From contig NZ_CP195158.1 in assembly GCF_051200825.1 (NCBI RefSeq), positions 1,364,001 through 1,428,000 on the forward strand: a DNA stretch of 64,000 bases, given 5' to 3'. The notes under the pieces are model-generated. The model was not told the DNA's origin. It made no database searches and saw only the letters and a list, made by a program, of their open reading frames with translations. Each line of letters begins with the position of its first letter. Position 1 is the first letter of the stretch. Source of the DNA: Formosa sp030427735. Its GTDB lineage: Bacteria; Bacteroidota; Bacteroidia; Flavobacteriales; Flavobacteriaceae. Positions 17,619-27,452 of the stretch are shown here, one piece after another. The translations under genes were made by a program, and so were the position numbers.

Positions 17619-17819
17619 TCTTTATAATTAGCCTTACACTGTAACCGATGCTTCTTTTTATAGTTTTAAGAGGGCATCTACTGTAATAATTTAACACCGT
17701 TGTAGTTTACTTACAACAAATATTGCAGTATCTTAATAAATAGAAATTCCAAAAACGCTTGTGTTACATTAAAAGTGAATGGATATCTGTTTTTTTGGGG
17801 TGCTAAAGTTTTAAATACT

Positions 17820-19193
17820 ATGGGAACCACATGGACTAAATATATTAACAGTACCGTAAATCCAGCGCCTTTGGCAGGGTTTAGGTTGTCTTTTGGTTTA
17901 GTGGTGTTTGTAAGTTTAATGGTGTTTTGGAGTAAAGGGAATATTAACACGTATTGGTTGTTGCCCAAAGTGCATTTCCCGTTTTATGGTTTAGATTGGT
18001 TTGTTCCCGCAAGCTGGATTGTTTATACATTGTTTAGTATTTGTAGCCTGTCTGCCTTTGGTATTATGATAGGTTATAAATACAGATGGGCCATTGTACT
18101 TTTTCTGTTGAGCTTTACGTATTTAAGTCTAATGGAAATGACCGTGTATTCCGATACGTATTATTTGATTAGTGTTATAAGCTTTTTAATGCTGTTTTTG
18201 CCTGCAAACGCAGCTTTTTCTGTCGATTCTTTATGGTCTAGGCGTAGTTATAAAACCATACCAAAATGGTGTGTAGATAGCCTAAAGTTGCTAGTCGCTA
18301 TAGTATTTGTGTTTAAAGGTTTAGGAACTTTAAATACAGATTGGTTGCTGCATGGTCAGCCAGTTAATATTTGGTTGTCTGCCAATACCTATTCGGTAGC
18401 ATGGATACAAACTATTGTATTGAGTTCTGGCTTAGCATTAGGTTTAAGTTGGTTGATAACCCTTTGGTGTTTTTTGCTTCCGGTTTTGTTGTTGTATAGT
18501 CGGTTTAGGTATTTGTCCTTTATTTTATTATTAGGATTTTATTGGTGTTTTTTGGTATTGTTTCCGGTACAGTTGTTTCCATTCATTCTAGTAATAAGTA
18601 CCTTAATTTTCTTTTCGTCTGCGTGGCATCATGCAATAATTAGAATTGTACGTCAATTATTATCGCCTATACAATACGGGTTAAAATTGCCTACAGCTTT
18701 AAAAATGACTAAACATTACGAGTTTCAAATAGAGCTTCCTAAGGTTGTTTTAGGGTTGTTTTTTCTGGTGCAACTTGTTTGGCCTTTACGCTATTTAAGT
18801 TATTCGGGGGAATGGTATTGGACAGAAAAAGGATTGTCTTGTGCCTGGCGTTCTGAACTTATAGACAAGACAGGACGTACGGTGTTTACAGTTTCTGAAT
18901 TAGAAGGCGAGTCGGTTTTTGAAGTTGATAATTCACAATTTTTAGCACCATTTCAAGAAGAACAGGTTAGTGTGCACCCCAATTTAATGCTGCAATATGC
19001 ACAGTATTTGGGCGATTATTTTGCCAATCAAGGGCATAAGCATGTACAGGTGTTTGTGTTTAGTAAGGTGTCTGTAAACGGAAGACCTTTTTTACAGTTT
19101 AGTAATCCAAAAATAGATGTGTATAGAGAACAGAAGTCACTTTTACATGAGGAGTGGATTTTACCCTTTCCAAATACAATAAAAGGGCTTTAA
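17820..19193 (+). CDS. HTTM-domain membrane protein with degenerate carboxylase site
   Basis: A 457-residue protein with about eight membrane helices and a C-terminal soluble part, matching the HTTM/vitamin K-dependent gamma-carboxylase-like family: APLAGFRLSFG start, the YYLISVISFLMLFLPA helix, GTLNTDWL, then LPFPN near the end. In gamma-carboxylase the corresponding sites carry His160 (N-H-Y-L) and Lys217/Lys218 (K-K-L-D-x-D-W). Here they read SDTYYL and GTLNTDW with Gly169-Thr170, so the residues needed for carboxylation are gone. The start at 17820 (MGTTWTKYINS) is preferred over a GTG 45 nt upstream. Function unknown. Confidence 0.7.
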   Translation: MGTTWTKYINSTVNPAPLAGFRLSFGLVVFVSLMVFWSKGNINTYWLLPKVHFPFYGLDWFVPASWIVYTLFSICSLSAFGIMIGYKYRWAIVLFLLSFTYLSLMEMTVYSDTYYLISVISFLMLFLPANAAFSVDSLWSRRSYKTIPKWCVDSLKLLVAIVFVFKGLGTLNTDWLLHGQPVNIWLSANTYSVAWIQTIVLSSGLALGLSWLITLWCFLLPVLLLYSRFRYLSFILLLGFYWCFLVLFPVQLFPFILVISTLIFFSSAWHHAIIRIVRQLLSPIQYGLKLPTALKMTKHYEFQIELPKVVLGLFFLVQLVWPLRYLSYSGEWYWTEKGLSCAWRSELIDKTGRTVFTVSELEGESVFEVDNSQFLAPFQEEQVSVHPNLMLQYAQYLGDYFANQGHKHVQVFVFSKVSVNGRPFLQFSNPKIDVYREQKSLLHEEWILPFPNTIKGL

Positions 19194-19381
19194 GGGTATC
19201 GCATTGATTGAAGTTAAAATTGATGAAGCCTTCAGTAAAATTGAAATTTATTTAGTGGCTTTTTAGAAAAATTAGATTTATAGTAAATATATTAAAGTAA
19301 GGCAAGTGTTTGTTTTTTTAGTTTCGAAAACATCACGTTAATAAAACACTAAAGGAGTGAATATTTTCCTAATTTAAATTG

Positions 19382-19389
19382 TATATTTG
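19382..19389 (+). promoter_or_regulatory. guaB -7 promoter box TATATTTG
   Basis: TATATTTG fits TAnnTTTG and predicts a start near 19396. This rules out the upstream ATGs at 19379/19391 as the main guaB start and supports ATG 19415. No clear TTG lies 19-21 nt upstream. Confidence 0.55.
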
Positions 19390-19414
19390 CATGCAATTAT
19401 ATCTTAATTGCATC

Positions 19415-20887
19415 ATGACAGCACACAACAACAAAATTGTAGGAGAAGGACTAACTTACGATGACGTTCTTTTAGTTCCAGCATTCTCAGAAATTTTACC
19501 ACGCGAGGTAAATATTCAAACGAAATTCACAAAAAACATTACCATTAACATTCCTATTATTTCTGCGGCTATGGATACCGTTACAGAAAGCGCTATGGCT
19601 ATTGCTATTGCTAGGGAAGGCGGTATTGGAGTGCTTCATAAAAACATGACAATTGTACAACAGGCTCAAGAAGTACGTAAAGTAAAACGTGCAGAAAGCG
19701 GTATGATTATAGACCCAGTTACATTACCGTTAACAGCGACTGTTTTGGATGCTAAAAATAACATGCGCGAGCATAGTATAGGCGGTATTCCTGTAGTTGA
19801 TGATCAAGGAAAATTAAAAGGTATTGTAACTAATAGAGATTTAAGATTCGAGCATGAAAACAATCGTCCGATTGTTGAAATCATGACTAGCGAAAACTTG
19901 GTTACCGCAGCAGAAGGTACGTCTTTAAAAGATGCTGAGGTGATATTACAAGAAAATAAAATTGAAAAATTACCTGTAGTCGATGCCGATTACAAATTGG
20001 TAGGTTTAATTACTTTTAGAGATATTACTAAATTAACGCAAAAACCCATAGCAAATAAAGATAGTTTTGGTCGTTTGCGTGTTGCAGCTGCTATTGGTGT
20101 TACAGGAGATGCTGTAGAACGTGCAGAGGCATTATACAATGCGGGGATAGATGCGATAATTATAGATACAGCTCACGGACACACAAAAGGAGTGGTAAAT
20201 GTGCTTAAAGAAGTAAAAGCGAAATTTCCCGATTTAGATGTTGTGGTAGGGAATATTGCAACTGCCGAAGCCGCCAAATATTTAGTAGAAGCAGGAGCAG
20301 ATGCTGTTAAAGTAGGTATAGGACCAGGATCTATTTGTACAACACGTGTTGTTGCAGGAGTAGGGTTTCCTCAGTTCTCTGCGGTATTAGAAGTCGCTGC
20401 GGCCATTAAAGGTACGGGAGTGCCTGTAATTGCAGATGGAGGTATTCGTTATACTGGTGATATTCCAAAAGCGATTGCGGCAGGTGCCGATACCGTAATG
20501 TTAGGCTCTTTGCTAGCAGGAACTAAAGAATCTCCAGGCGAAACAATTATTTACGAAGGAAGAAAATACAAATCGTATAGAGGTATGGGCTCTGTTGAAG
20601 CGATGAAGCAAGGCAGTAAAGACCGTTATTTTCAAGATGTAGAAGACGATATTAAAAAACTTGTTCCAGAAGGTATTGTAGGTCGTGTAGATTATAAAGG
20701 CGATTTATTTGAAAGCATTCATCAATTTATAGGTGGTTTACGTGCAGGTATGGGATATTGTGGTGCTAAAGATATTGCTACTTTAAAAGAAACAGGACGC
20801 TTTGTTAAAATTACAGCAAGTGGTATTAACGAAAGTCATCCGCACGATGTTACCATTACAAAAGAATCTCCTAACTATTCGAGATAA
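19415..20887 (+). CDS. guaB: IMP dehydrogenase
   Basis: A 490-residue cytoplasmic enzyme that oxidises IMP to XMP, the first step to GTP. The order is barrel start (GLTYDDVLLVPAFSE), two CBS domains at about 95-210 (GIPVVDDQGKLKGIVTNRD and EKLPVVDADYKLVGLITFRD, shortened), NAD-site DTAHGHTKGV, and the catalytic loop GIGPGSICTTRV with Cys308. The flap motif YRGMGS and the C-terminal GGLRAGMGYCGA follow. The start MTAHNNKIVGEG is supported by the promoter box just upstream. A strong terminator follows. Confidence 0.96.
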   Translation: MTAHNNKIVGEGLTYDDVLLVPAFSEILPREVNIQTKFTKNITINIPIISAAMDTVTESAMAIAIAREGGIGVLHKNMTIVQQAQEVRKVKRAESGMIIDPVTLPLTATVLDAKNNMREHSIGGIPVVDDQGKLKGIVTNRDLRFEHENNRPIVEIMTSENLVTAAEGTSLKDAEVILQENKIEKLPVVDADYKLVGLITFRDITKLTQKPIANKDSFGRLRVAAAIGVTGDAVERAEALYNAGIDAIIIDTAHGHTKGVVNVLKEVKAKFPDLDVVVGNIATAEAAKYLVEAGADAVKVGIGPGSICTTRVVAGVGFPQFSAVLEVAAAIKGTGVPVIADGGIRYTGDIPKAIAAGADTVMLGSLLAGTKESPGETIIYEGRKYKSYRGMGSVEAMKQGSKDRYFQDVEDDIKKLVPEGIVGRVDYKGDLFESIHQFIGGLRAGMGYCGAKDIATLKETGRFVKITASGINESHPHDVTITKESPNYSR

Positions 20888-20907
20888 AAATTTATAAATA
20901 GATAGAA

Positions 20908-20957
20908 AAACATTTCAACGGGTTGGCGATTAACTTTCCTGTTGAAATGTTTTTTTT
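20908..20957 (+). terminator. guaB terminator
   Basis: AACATTTCAAC (20909-20919) pairs with GTTGAAATGTT (20941-20951) and is followed by a run of T. Confidence 0.85.
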
Positions 20958-21049
20958 GCGTTAAATTTAGATGAAATTCACGCTAAAAATGAACACTTCA
21001 TTTTTAAAGTAACTAATATTTTGTATTTTTAATTCTTAAAATCGAAATA

Positions 21050-21685
21050 ATGAAGCAAAAAGTTTCAACTGAATATTCGCACGGACAAGCCCAAATTTTT
21101 AAAAATCCGTTTTTAGAAAGTCTTACTAAAACCAATCCCACTTCAAATATCATTATCTACGGTTTAACCATAGTTGGCCTAATTTATTTAGCTATTGGTA
21201 TCCGTGGTTTAAGTCCGTTAATGTGTTTGGGCTTATTTGTGTTTGGGGTTCTGTTTTGGACATTTGCCGAGTATATGCTACACCGTTATGTGTTTCATTG
21301 GGTTACCGATGCCGAGTGGTCACAACGTTTCCATTTTATCATGCATGGGTCGCATCATGAATATCCAAGAGATAAAGATCGTTTGTTAATGCCTCCGGTT
21401 CCTGGGTTGTTAATGGCAAGCGTATTGTTTGGGGTCTTTTATATTATCTTTTGGGTATTGGGTATCTCTAACCTGGTGTTTGGTTTTTTTCCAGGGTTCT
21501 TTAGCGGGTATTTAATGTATTCTTTTGTACACCGCGCCACCCATATAAAGCGACCACCAAAACGATTTAAAAAATTATGGTTACACCATAGTTTACATCA
21601 TTACAAATATCCAGATAAAGCATTTGGCGTGTCTAACCGTTTTTGGGATCGTGTGTTTGGTACTATGCCTCCAAGCAACAATTAG
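21050..21685 (+). CDS. Fatty-acid hydroxylase / sterol desaturase family protein
   Basis: A 211-residue membrane protein with four helices and the eight-histidine di-iron pattern of the fatty-acid hydroxylase superfamily: HRYVFHW, HGSHHEYPRD, HRATH and HHSLHHYKYPDKAFGVS. The DRLLMPP and FGVSNRFWDRVFGT segments match FA2H-like enzymes that hydroxylate the 2-position of fatty acids, probably in sphingolipid or other lipid modification. Exact substrate not certain. It converges on the AI-2E gene, with which it overlaps by 4 nt. Confidence 0.88.
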   Translation: MKQKVSTEYSHGQAQIFKNPFLESLTKTNPTSNIIIYGLTIVGLIYLAIGIRGLSPLMCLGLFVFGVLFWTFAEYMLHRYVFHWVTDAEWSQRFHFIMHGSHHEYPRDKDRLLMPPVPGLLMASVLFGVFYIIFWVLGISNLVFGFFPGFFSGYLMYSFVHRATHIKRPPKRFKKLWLHHSLHHYKYPDKAFGVSNRFWDRVFGTMPPSNN

Positions 21686-22716
21686 CCTCTAGAGAGTAAG
21701 CTTGCCAAAAGTTTGGTGCTTTTAAACTGTTCTAAAATTATTTTAATAAAAACCGTTATCGGTATAGCCATTATAAGGCCGGGAACGCCCCAAATAAAGC
21801 CCCATAACATGAGCATTACCAAAACGGTGATAATGTTTATTGAAAACGATTTCCCCATAAATACAGGTTCCAGAATGGCACCAAAAAGTACCTGAACACC
21901 AGTAATACTTAGTGTAAAGAAAATTAAGGTACTAGTTGTTTCAATTTCTACAAAGGCGAAAATAGATAGTAAAATTACTGTTATAAACGAACCTACCATT
22001 TGTATGAAATTGATGATAAACGCAAACAGTCCCCAAAATATAGGAAAGCTTACATCGAATGCATAACAAGCCAAGCCTGTGCCAATTCCGGTTAATAGGC
22101 TAACCAGAAATTTAACTTTAATGAATTTGATTAAATCCTTTTCGATTTTCATAAAGGTTTTAACCGAAGTGTGTTTTTGTTTTAAAATGGTATTGTTAAG
22201 TACTTTGTGTACGTTAATAGATTCTGCCAGCCATAGCACCACAAAAAATGCAGTCATAAGCACCATGGTTAACGATTTTTGAATGTAATTTAATGTTGGG
22301 CCAAAATTTTCAAGTAATGTCTCTTTGCTGAATATTTGGGTAGATATGCTCGTGTTTTCTTTAAAGATATCTATCCCAAAAAAGGTCTCGACATTACTAA
22401 TTAAGGCGTTTATTTTTTCGTGGGCCTTCAATAAAAAGGCATCGCTAGTCGATAAAATTTCACGACTCGATAATTTAACCAATTCACCGCCTATTTTAAA
22501 GAATCCAAAAATAATCAGCACAATAATAATAATGCTTATCGTTTTTGGGATGTGTCTTTTTGTTAACCATCGCATAATCGGTAAAAAGAGCAAGGCAATA
22601 AACATGGAAAAGATAAGCGGAATAAAAATAAACGATAATGTTTTTAGTAAATAAAACACTAACGGAATTACTATTATCAGCAATAAAATATTGGTGGTGC
22701 GTCTGTCGTTTAACAT
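21682..22716 (-). CDS. AI-2E family transporter (second)
   Basis: A 344-residue polytopic membrane protein with the AI-2E/PerM layout: two N-terminal helices, a soluble middle (about 70-150) and a C-terminal helix block containing FIINFIQMVGSFI, GAILEPVFMGKSFSI and LWGFIWGVPGLIMAIPI. It differs markedly from the copy at 2160-3197, so it is an old paralogue rather than a recent duplicate. Transport role uncertain. It overlaps the end of the fatty-acid hydroxylase gene by 4 nt on the opposite strand. Confidence 0.88.
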   Translation of the reverse strand: MLNDRRTTNILLLIIVIPLVFYLLKTLSFIFIPLIFSMFIALLFLPIMRWLTKRHIPKTISIIIIVLIIFGFFKIGGELVKLSSREILSTSDAFLLKAHEKINALISNVETFFGIDIFKENTSISTQIFSKETLLENFGPTLNYIQKSLTMVLMTAFFVVLWLAESINVHKVLNNTILKQKHTSVKTFMKIEKDLIKFIKVKFLVSLLTGIGTGLACYAFDVSFPIFWGLFAFIINFIQMVGSFITVILLSIFAFVEIETTSTLIFFTLSITGVQVLFGAILEPVFMGKSFSINIITVLVMLMLWGFIWGVPGLIMAIPITVFIKIILEQFKSTKLLASLLSRG

Positions 22717-22812
22717 AGTTGCCTTAAATTAAAAAGGATGTTATTTTTAGAACGGCAAATGTAGTTTAAAACCCATTATTTTAATAGGAAAAAGCACTTA
22801 ATTTTTGTGCAA

Positions 22813-23049
22813 TTAAGGCGTGTATACTTGACCTCTATGGGGTTTTAAAGCGTCTCTAAGAGGTTTCATGTTTAACTCGTTTACCACTAAAAATGCTATG
22901 GCGTGCATGTCGTTTATGGCGGTAAATCCGGTGATGCTAATGTCTAAATTATGGCTTACTATATACTCCTTTAAATGAAGTTCGTGGTGTTCGGCTGTTT
23001 TTAAGGCGTGTGGGCCCCTAAAATCCCAAATTAATTTTAAATCGCACAT
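22813..23049 (-). CDS. Small conserved-looking protein of unknown function
   Basis: A 78-residue cytoplasmic protein, His-rich at the N-terminal third (KTAEHHELHLKEY) and ending RGQVYTP. It begins MCDLKLIWDFRGPHA. No known motif or membrane segment was recognised. Coding is supported by its sensible composition and an ATG start; I do not assign a function. It stands between an AI-2E gene on the same strand and the divergent PPIase operon. Confidence 0.65.
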   Translation of the reverse strand: MCDLKLIWDFRGPHALKTAEHHELHLKEYIVSHNLDISITGFTAINDMHAIAFLVVNELNMKPLRDALKPHRGQVYTP

Positions 23050-23178
23050 AGGTTTTATTTTTGCAAAAATAGAAAAAATATAGATGACGTTTTTCGCTTT
23101 TAGTTATCGAGTAGGGCCATTAAAAAATAAAAAGCTTTAAAATACTAAATTAAACGGTATAGCGTTTGTTAAAGCGAC

Positions 23179-23208
23179 TTGTAATATAGCTTTATATTAC
23201 TATTTTTG
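23179..23208 (+). promoter_or_regulatory. Promoter of the PPIase operon (TTG-N19-TATTTTTG)
   Basis: TTG at 23179-23181 and TATTTTTG at 23201-23208 match the Bacteroidota consensus, 20 bp ahead of the first PPIase ATG. Confidence 0.7.
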
Positions 23209-23228
23209 CTCATGTTAAATAATAAATA

Positions 23229-25190
23229 ATGAAATTGAAATCTGTTTTTTTAGTGTTTTGGCTCTTATGTTCTTCGATAGCCAGTTCACAAATTACTTCA
23301 GAAGATGTACTTTTTACGGTTAATGAAACACCTGTATACGCATCGGAATTTTTAAGAGTTTATAATAAGAATCTAGATTTGGTAAAAGACGAATCGCAAA
23401 AAGATGTCGATGCTTATTTAGAGCTGTTCATCAATTATAAACTAAAAATAGAAGAAGCTAAAGCTTTAAAGTTAAATGAAAAACCATCGTACCAACGCGA
23501 ATTAAGCACGTACAGAAAGCAATTGGCAAAAAACTATTTAACCGATACTAAAGTTACAGACGAACTTATAGAGGAGGCTTACAGTAGGTTGCAATACGAT
23601 GTAAAAGCCCAACATGTGTTAGTTCGCGTAGATGAAAATGCGAGTGCAAAAGATACCTTAGAGGCTTATATTAAAATTGTAAAATTAAGAAAGCAGCTTA
23701 TAGACGATGGTTTTGAAAATGTACAAAAAGAATTACACGATGGTAAAACGGTTTTCGCCGAAGATTTAGGGTGGTTTTCTGCCTTTAGAATGGTGTATCC
23801 GTTCGAAACAGCAGCTTTTAATACCGAAGTTGGTAATGTGTCGCAGCCTTTTAGAACCCGATTTGGTTACCATGTGGTACAGGTAAAAGATAAGCGCGAA
23901 TCTAGAGGAGAGGTTACCGTAGCACACATAATGGTGCGAAACAATGCCGCAGGAGACACTTTGGTAAATCCAGAAGCCAGAATAAACGATATTTATAAAA
24001 AAATAAACCAAGGCGAAAGTTTTGAAGCTTTGGCCAAACAATTTTCAGACGATAAAAGTACGGCCAGTCGTGGTGGTCGTTTAGATCCGTTTAGTGGCGG
24101 ACAACTATCGTCTCTGGAATTCGAAGATCAAGCCTTTGCTTTAAAAGCCGTTGGCGATATCTCTAAACCTTTTCAAACCAATTACGGGTGGCATATTGTA
24201 AAACTTTTAGATAAAAAAATGCTGCCTTTATTTGTAGACTACAAGCCCGAATTGGAAGATCGTGTTAAACAAGACAGTCGTTCGCAGTTAATAGACGATA
24301 CCCGTTATCACGAGTTGGTAAAACGTTATCATGTAGATGAGTCGTTGTCGGCGTTGTCGTATTTTGTTAAGCTTTTAAATAAAAATTATTACAGCAATAC
24401 ATGGCAGCTTCCAGCAAATTTTAAGGGAGAGACAGCTTTGGTTACTATAGATAAAATGGAGTTGTTTTATAAAGATTTCGGACATTATTTAGAACAGCAA
24501 CAGCAGCGTTTTAATTCAGATAAAGTTGATTTTAAAACTATAGTAACTACCAATTATAAAACCTTTTTAGAACAAGAAGTTTTACAATATCAAGAAGATA
24601 ATCTGGAGAACGAAAGTGAAGAATTTGCGCATATCGTTTCAGAATATCGAGACGGATTATTGTTATTCGATTTAATGGAAGGTCAAATCTGGAATGTTGC
24701 CAATACCGATTCGGTTGCTGTGCAAGCTTACTACAATACGCATAAAAACAATTACATGTGGCAAGAGCGTATAGATGCTATTGTGGCATCGTCTGCAGAT
24801 CGAAAAGATATTAAAACAGTATCTAAATTATTAAAAAAGAATGTACCTTTAGAAGACATTAAACAAAAAGTAAATGTTAACGACGAGGTTCATGTTATGT
24901 TTACAACAGGAATTATGGAAGCCAACCATGCTGGACTTCCAGAATCGTTTCCGTTTAAAAAAGGACGCTCTAAAATTTACGAGTATAACGGAGGTTATGT
25001 GGTAGCCAACGTTAAAGAAGTCCTTCCAGAAACTCCCAAATCTTTCGACGAAGCCAAAGGTCAGGTTATTAGTGATTTCCAGACCGAAAAAGAAGAACAA
25101 TGGTTGCAAGACCTTCATGCAAAATACACCGTAGATGTGCATGAAGATGTTTTAACCAAAGTGAGAAACGAAATAAATAACAATCAGTAA
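23229..25190 (+). CDS. Periplasmic peptidyl-prolyl isomerase with two parvulin domains
   Basis: A 653-residue protein with signal peptide (FLVFWLLCSSIASSQ). Two parvulin (PpiC/rotamase) domains follow at about 120-225 and 230-335; both end with the typical fold marker: FRTRFGYHVVQVKDKR and FQTNYGWHIVKLLDKK. The long C-terminal half is probably chaperone-like helices. PPIases of this type help outer-membrane proteins fold in the periplasm. It begins an operon with the next two genes and probably MoxR: the next gene starts directly at its stop. Confidence 0.88.
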   Translation: MKLKSVFLVFWLLCSSIASSQITSEDVLFTVNETPVYASEFLRVYNKNLDLVKDESQKDVDAYLELFINYKLKIEEAKALKLNEKPSYQRELSTYRKQLAKNYLTDTKVTDELIEEAYSRLQYDVKAQHVLVRVDENASAKDTLEAYIKIVKLRKQLIDDGFENVQKELHDGKTVFAEDLGWFSAFRMVYPFETAAFNTEVGNVSQPFRTRFGYHVVQVKDKRESRGEVTVAHIMVRNNAAGDTLVNPEARINDIYKKINQGESFEALAKQFSDDKSTASRGGRLDPFSGGQLSSLEFEDQAFALKAVGDISKPFQTNYGWHIVKLLDKKMLPLFVDYKPELEDRVKQDSRSQLIDDTRYHELVKRYHVDESLSALSYFVKLLNKNYYSNTWQLPANFKGETALVTIDKMELFYKDFGHYLEQQQQRFNSDKVDFKTIVTTNYKTFLEQEVLQYQEDNLENESEEFAHIVSEYRDGLLLFDLMEGQIWNVANTDSVAVQAYYNTHKNNYMWQERIDAIVASSADRKDIKTVSKLLKKNVPLEDIKQKVNVNDEVHVMFTTGIMEANHAGLPESFPFKKGRSKIYEYNGGYVVANVKEVLPETPKSFDEAKGQVISDFQTEKEEQWLQDLHAKYTVDVHEDVLTKVRNEINNNQ

Positions 25191-26042
25191 TTGAAAGGGA
25201 GATTTTTAATATTATGCCTCGTTTTGCTAAGCTATTCGTGTACGTTTTTTAAGTCGGAAGACACGCGTATTCCAATAGCCAGAGTGCACGAAAGCTATTT
25301 ATACACCGAAGATCTTAAAGATTTGGTAACCGCAGGTACTACAAAAGAAGACAGTATTCTATTGGTGCAAAACTTTATTAATAGTTGGGCAACACAGCAA
25401 TTGTTGGTTGCTGGTGCAAAACGAAATTTAAACGAAGAGAAATTGGCCAATTTCCAGAGATTGGTAGAGCAATATAAAAGAGATTTGTATTCTAAAGCGT
25501 ATTTAGAAGCTTTAGTGTCCAGAAGTTTAAACGATACCGTAAGTTTGGCCGAAGCCGAAAGTTACTATAGCGATAATGTAGAAGCATTTAAACTAAATGA
25601 AGACCTCGTTAAGTTTCGGTATATTAATTTAGACGAAAACAGGTTAGATTTTAAAGAGATTAAAGAACAGTTTCAACGTTTTAACGCGAACGATAAAAGA
25701 GCTTTAGATTCTATCTCTATTCAGTTTAAATCGTATGCTTTAAACGATTCTATTTGGATTAAAGTGAGTCAGGTGCTTCATAAAATTCCTGTGGTTTCTG
25801 CCGAAAATAAAGACCAACTGTTAAAAAAATCTAATTTTATACAACTCAAAGATTCATTAGGAGTATATTTGATGCATATTAACGACGTATTATTGCGTGG
25901 TAGCACAGCACCGTTAGAGTATGTAAAACCTACCATAGACCAAATAGTGGTTAATAAAAGAAAATTAGAACTCATTCGAGATTTAGAAAAAGATATTACA
26001 AAAGATGCAATTAAGAACAAACAATTTGAAATCTATAATTAA
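25191..26042 (+). CDS. Lipoprotein with PPIase/SurA-like helical region
   Basis: A 283-residue protein starting with TTG immediately after the upstream stop codon. The signal peptide LILCLVLLSYSC has a lipobox-like end (YSC), so the mature protein is probably a lipoprotein. The remainder is helical and charged, with an N-terminal domain comparable to the SurA N-domain, but no full parvulin domain was recognised. It is sandwiched between two PPIase genes, and its end overlaps the next gene by 38 nt, which argues for a shared role in envelope protein folding. Confidence 0.75.
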   Translation: MKGRFLILCLVLLSYSCTFFKSEDTRIPIARVHESYLYTEDLKDLVTAGTTKEDSILLVQNFINSWATQQLLVAGAKRNLNEEKLANFQRLVEQYKRDLYSKAYLEALVSRSLNDTVSLAEAESYYSDNVEAFKLNEDLVKFRYINLDENRLDFKEIKEQFQRFNANDKRALDSISIQFKSYALNDSIWIKVSQVLHKIPVVSAENKDQLLKKSNFIQLKDSLGVYLMHINDVLLRGSTAPLEYVKPTIDQIVVNKRKLELIRDLEKDITKDAIKNKQFEIYN

Positions 26043-27450
26043 CCTTAAACCCGCTTTTATTTTAAGCCTTTTTATTAGTGTAAACAGTGTATTTGCACAA
26101 GAAATTATCCCAGATCAAATTAAAGAAGAAGTTGTAAAAGATACTGTAATTTCTGGTGCCGCAAAAAAAATTGACGGTGTAGCGGCAGTAATAGGCGAGT
26201 ATATTGTTTTAGATTCCGATGTAGATAAAACATTTTTACAGCTCGAAGCTCAGGGTATTAATACCTCCGAATTTACACGTTGCGAGTTGTTTGGTAAACT
26301 GTTAGAAGACAAATTGTATGCCCACCACGCTGTTCAAGATAGTATTGTGGTGTCCGAAATAGAAATCCGTTCGTTTGTAGATCAGCAAATTCAAGCGTTT
26401 TTAGAACAAACAAATGGTTCTATGGATGCCTTACTAAAACTCTATAATAAAGAAGATGAAAAGAGTTTTAGAGACGAGATGTACGAAATTAACAAAAGCC
26501 AAAAGCTAGCTTCAGAAATGCAAAGAAGCATTATTGAAGATGTCGAGGTTACTCCAGAAGAAGTTCGCGAATATTTTAACGCTATTCCAGAAGACGAACG
26601 CCCTACTTTTGGAACCGAATTAAAAGTAGCGCAAATTGTTATAGAACCTAAAATTACCGAAGCAGAAAAGCAAAAGGTAATCGATCGCTTAAACGAAATT
26701 CGTGCCGATGTTTTAGAGAATGGTGCAAGTTTCCGATCTAAAGTGGTGTTGTATACAGACGATAAGGCTTCAGTAAGAAATGGTGGTTTGTACACCTTAA
26801 ACAGAAAGCAACCTAAAATGGTAAAGGAGTTTAGGCAAGTGGCGTTTTCGTTACAAGAAGGCGAAATTTCTGAGCCTTTCGAAACCGAATTTGGTTATCA
26901 TATTATTTATTTAGAAAAAATTAGAGGTCAGGAATACGATGTACGTCATATTCTTTTAATGCCAAAAGTATCCGATGAAGAAGTTACTAAAGCAAAAGAA
27001 CAGTTAGAAGAAATAAGACAACATATTGTTGATGGCGATATTACTTTTGCTGAAGCCGCTAAAGAGTCTAGCGAGGAAAAGGAAACTAAAAACGACGGCG
27101 GGCAGTTAATTAATCCAGCAACACAAGATTATAATTTCGAGCTAACTAAAATGGATCCGGAATTATACGGGCAAATACAAAATCTTAAAGATAACGAGGT
27201 TAGCTTGGTATTAACCGACCAAGAGCGTAATGGTAAAGTGAAATTTAAAATATTAACTGTTACAGATCGTATAGACGAGCACGAGGCAAACTATGCACAA
27301 GACTATTTAAAAATAAAAGAGCTGGCGTTAAACGAAAAACAATTAAAAGCGATAGAGAAATGGCAAGCCGAAAAAATAATGGATACTTATATTAAAATAA
27401 GTAAAGATTACAGAGAGTGCGATTTTTCTAGTAACTGGTTAAAAAAATAA
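26005..27450 (+). CDS. SurA-like periplasmic chaperone/peptidyl-prolyl isomerase
   Basis: A 481-residue protein with signal peptide (FILSLFISVNSVFAQ). The SurA-like N-domain covers about 40-190 (IDGVAAVIGEYIVLDSDVDK, then EIEIRSFVDQQIQAFL). Two parvulin domains follow at about 195-310 and 312-410, ending FETEFGYHIIYLEK and DVRHILLMP. SurA escorts unfolded outer-membrane proteins. The start overlaps the previous gene by 38 nt; the next possible start is far inside the signal peptide, so the overlap is probably real. MoxR follows after 2 bp. Confidence 0.9.
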   Translation: MQLRTNNLKSIINLKPAFILSLFISVNSVFAQEIIPDQIKEEVVKDTVISGAAKKIDGVAAVIGEYIVLDSDVDKTFLQLEAQGINTSEFTRCELFGKLLEDKLYAHHAVQDSIVVSEIEIRSFVDQQIQAFLEQTNGSMDALLKLYNKEDEKSFRDEMYEINKSQKLASEMQRSIIEDVEVTPEEVREYFNAIPEDERPTFGTELKVAQIVIEPKITEAEKQKVIDRLNEIRADVLENGASFRSKVVLYTDDKASVRNGGLYTLNRKQPKMVKEFRQVAFSLQEGEISEPFETEFGYHIIYLEKIRGQEYDVRHILLMPKVSDEEVTKAKEQLEEIRQHIVDGDITFAEAAKESSEEKETKNDGGQLINPATQDYNFELTKMDPELYGQIQNLKDNEVSLVLTDQERNGKVKFKILTVTDRIDEHEANYAQDYLKIKELALNEKQLKAIEKWQAEKIMDTYIKISKDYRECDFSSNWLKK

Positions 27451-27452
27451 AT

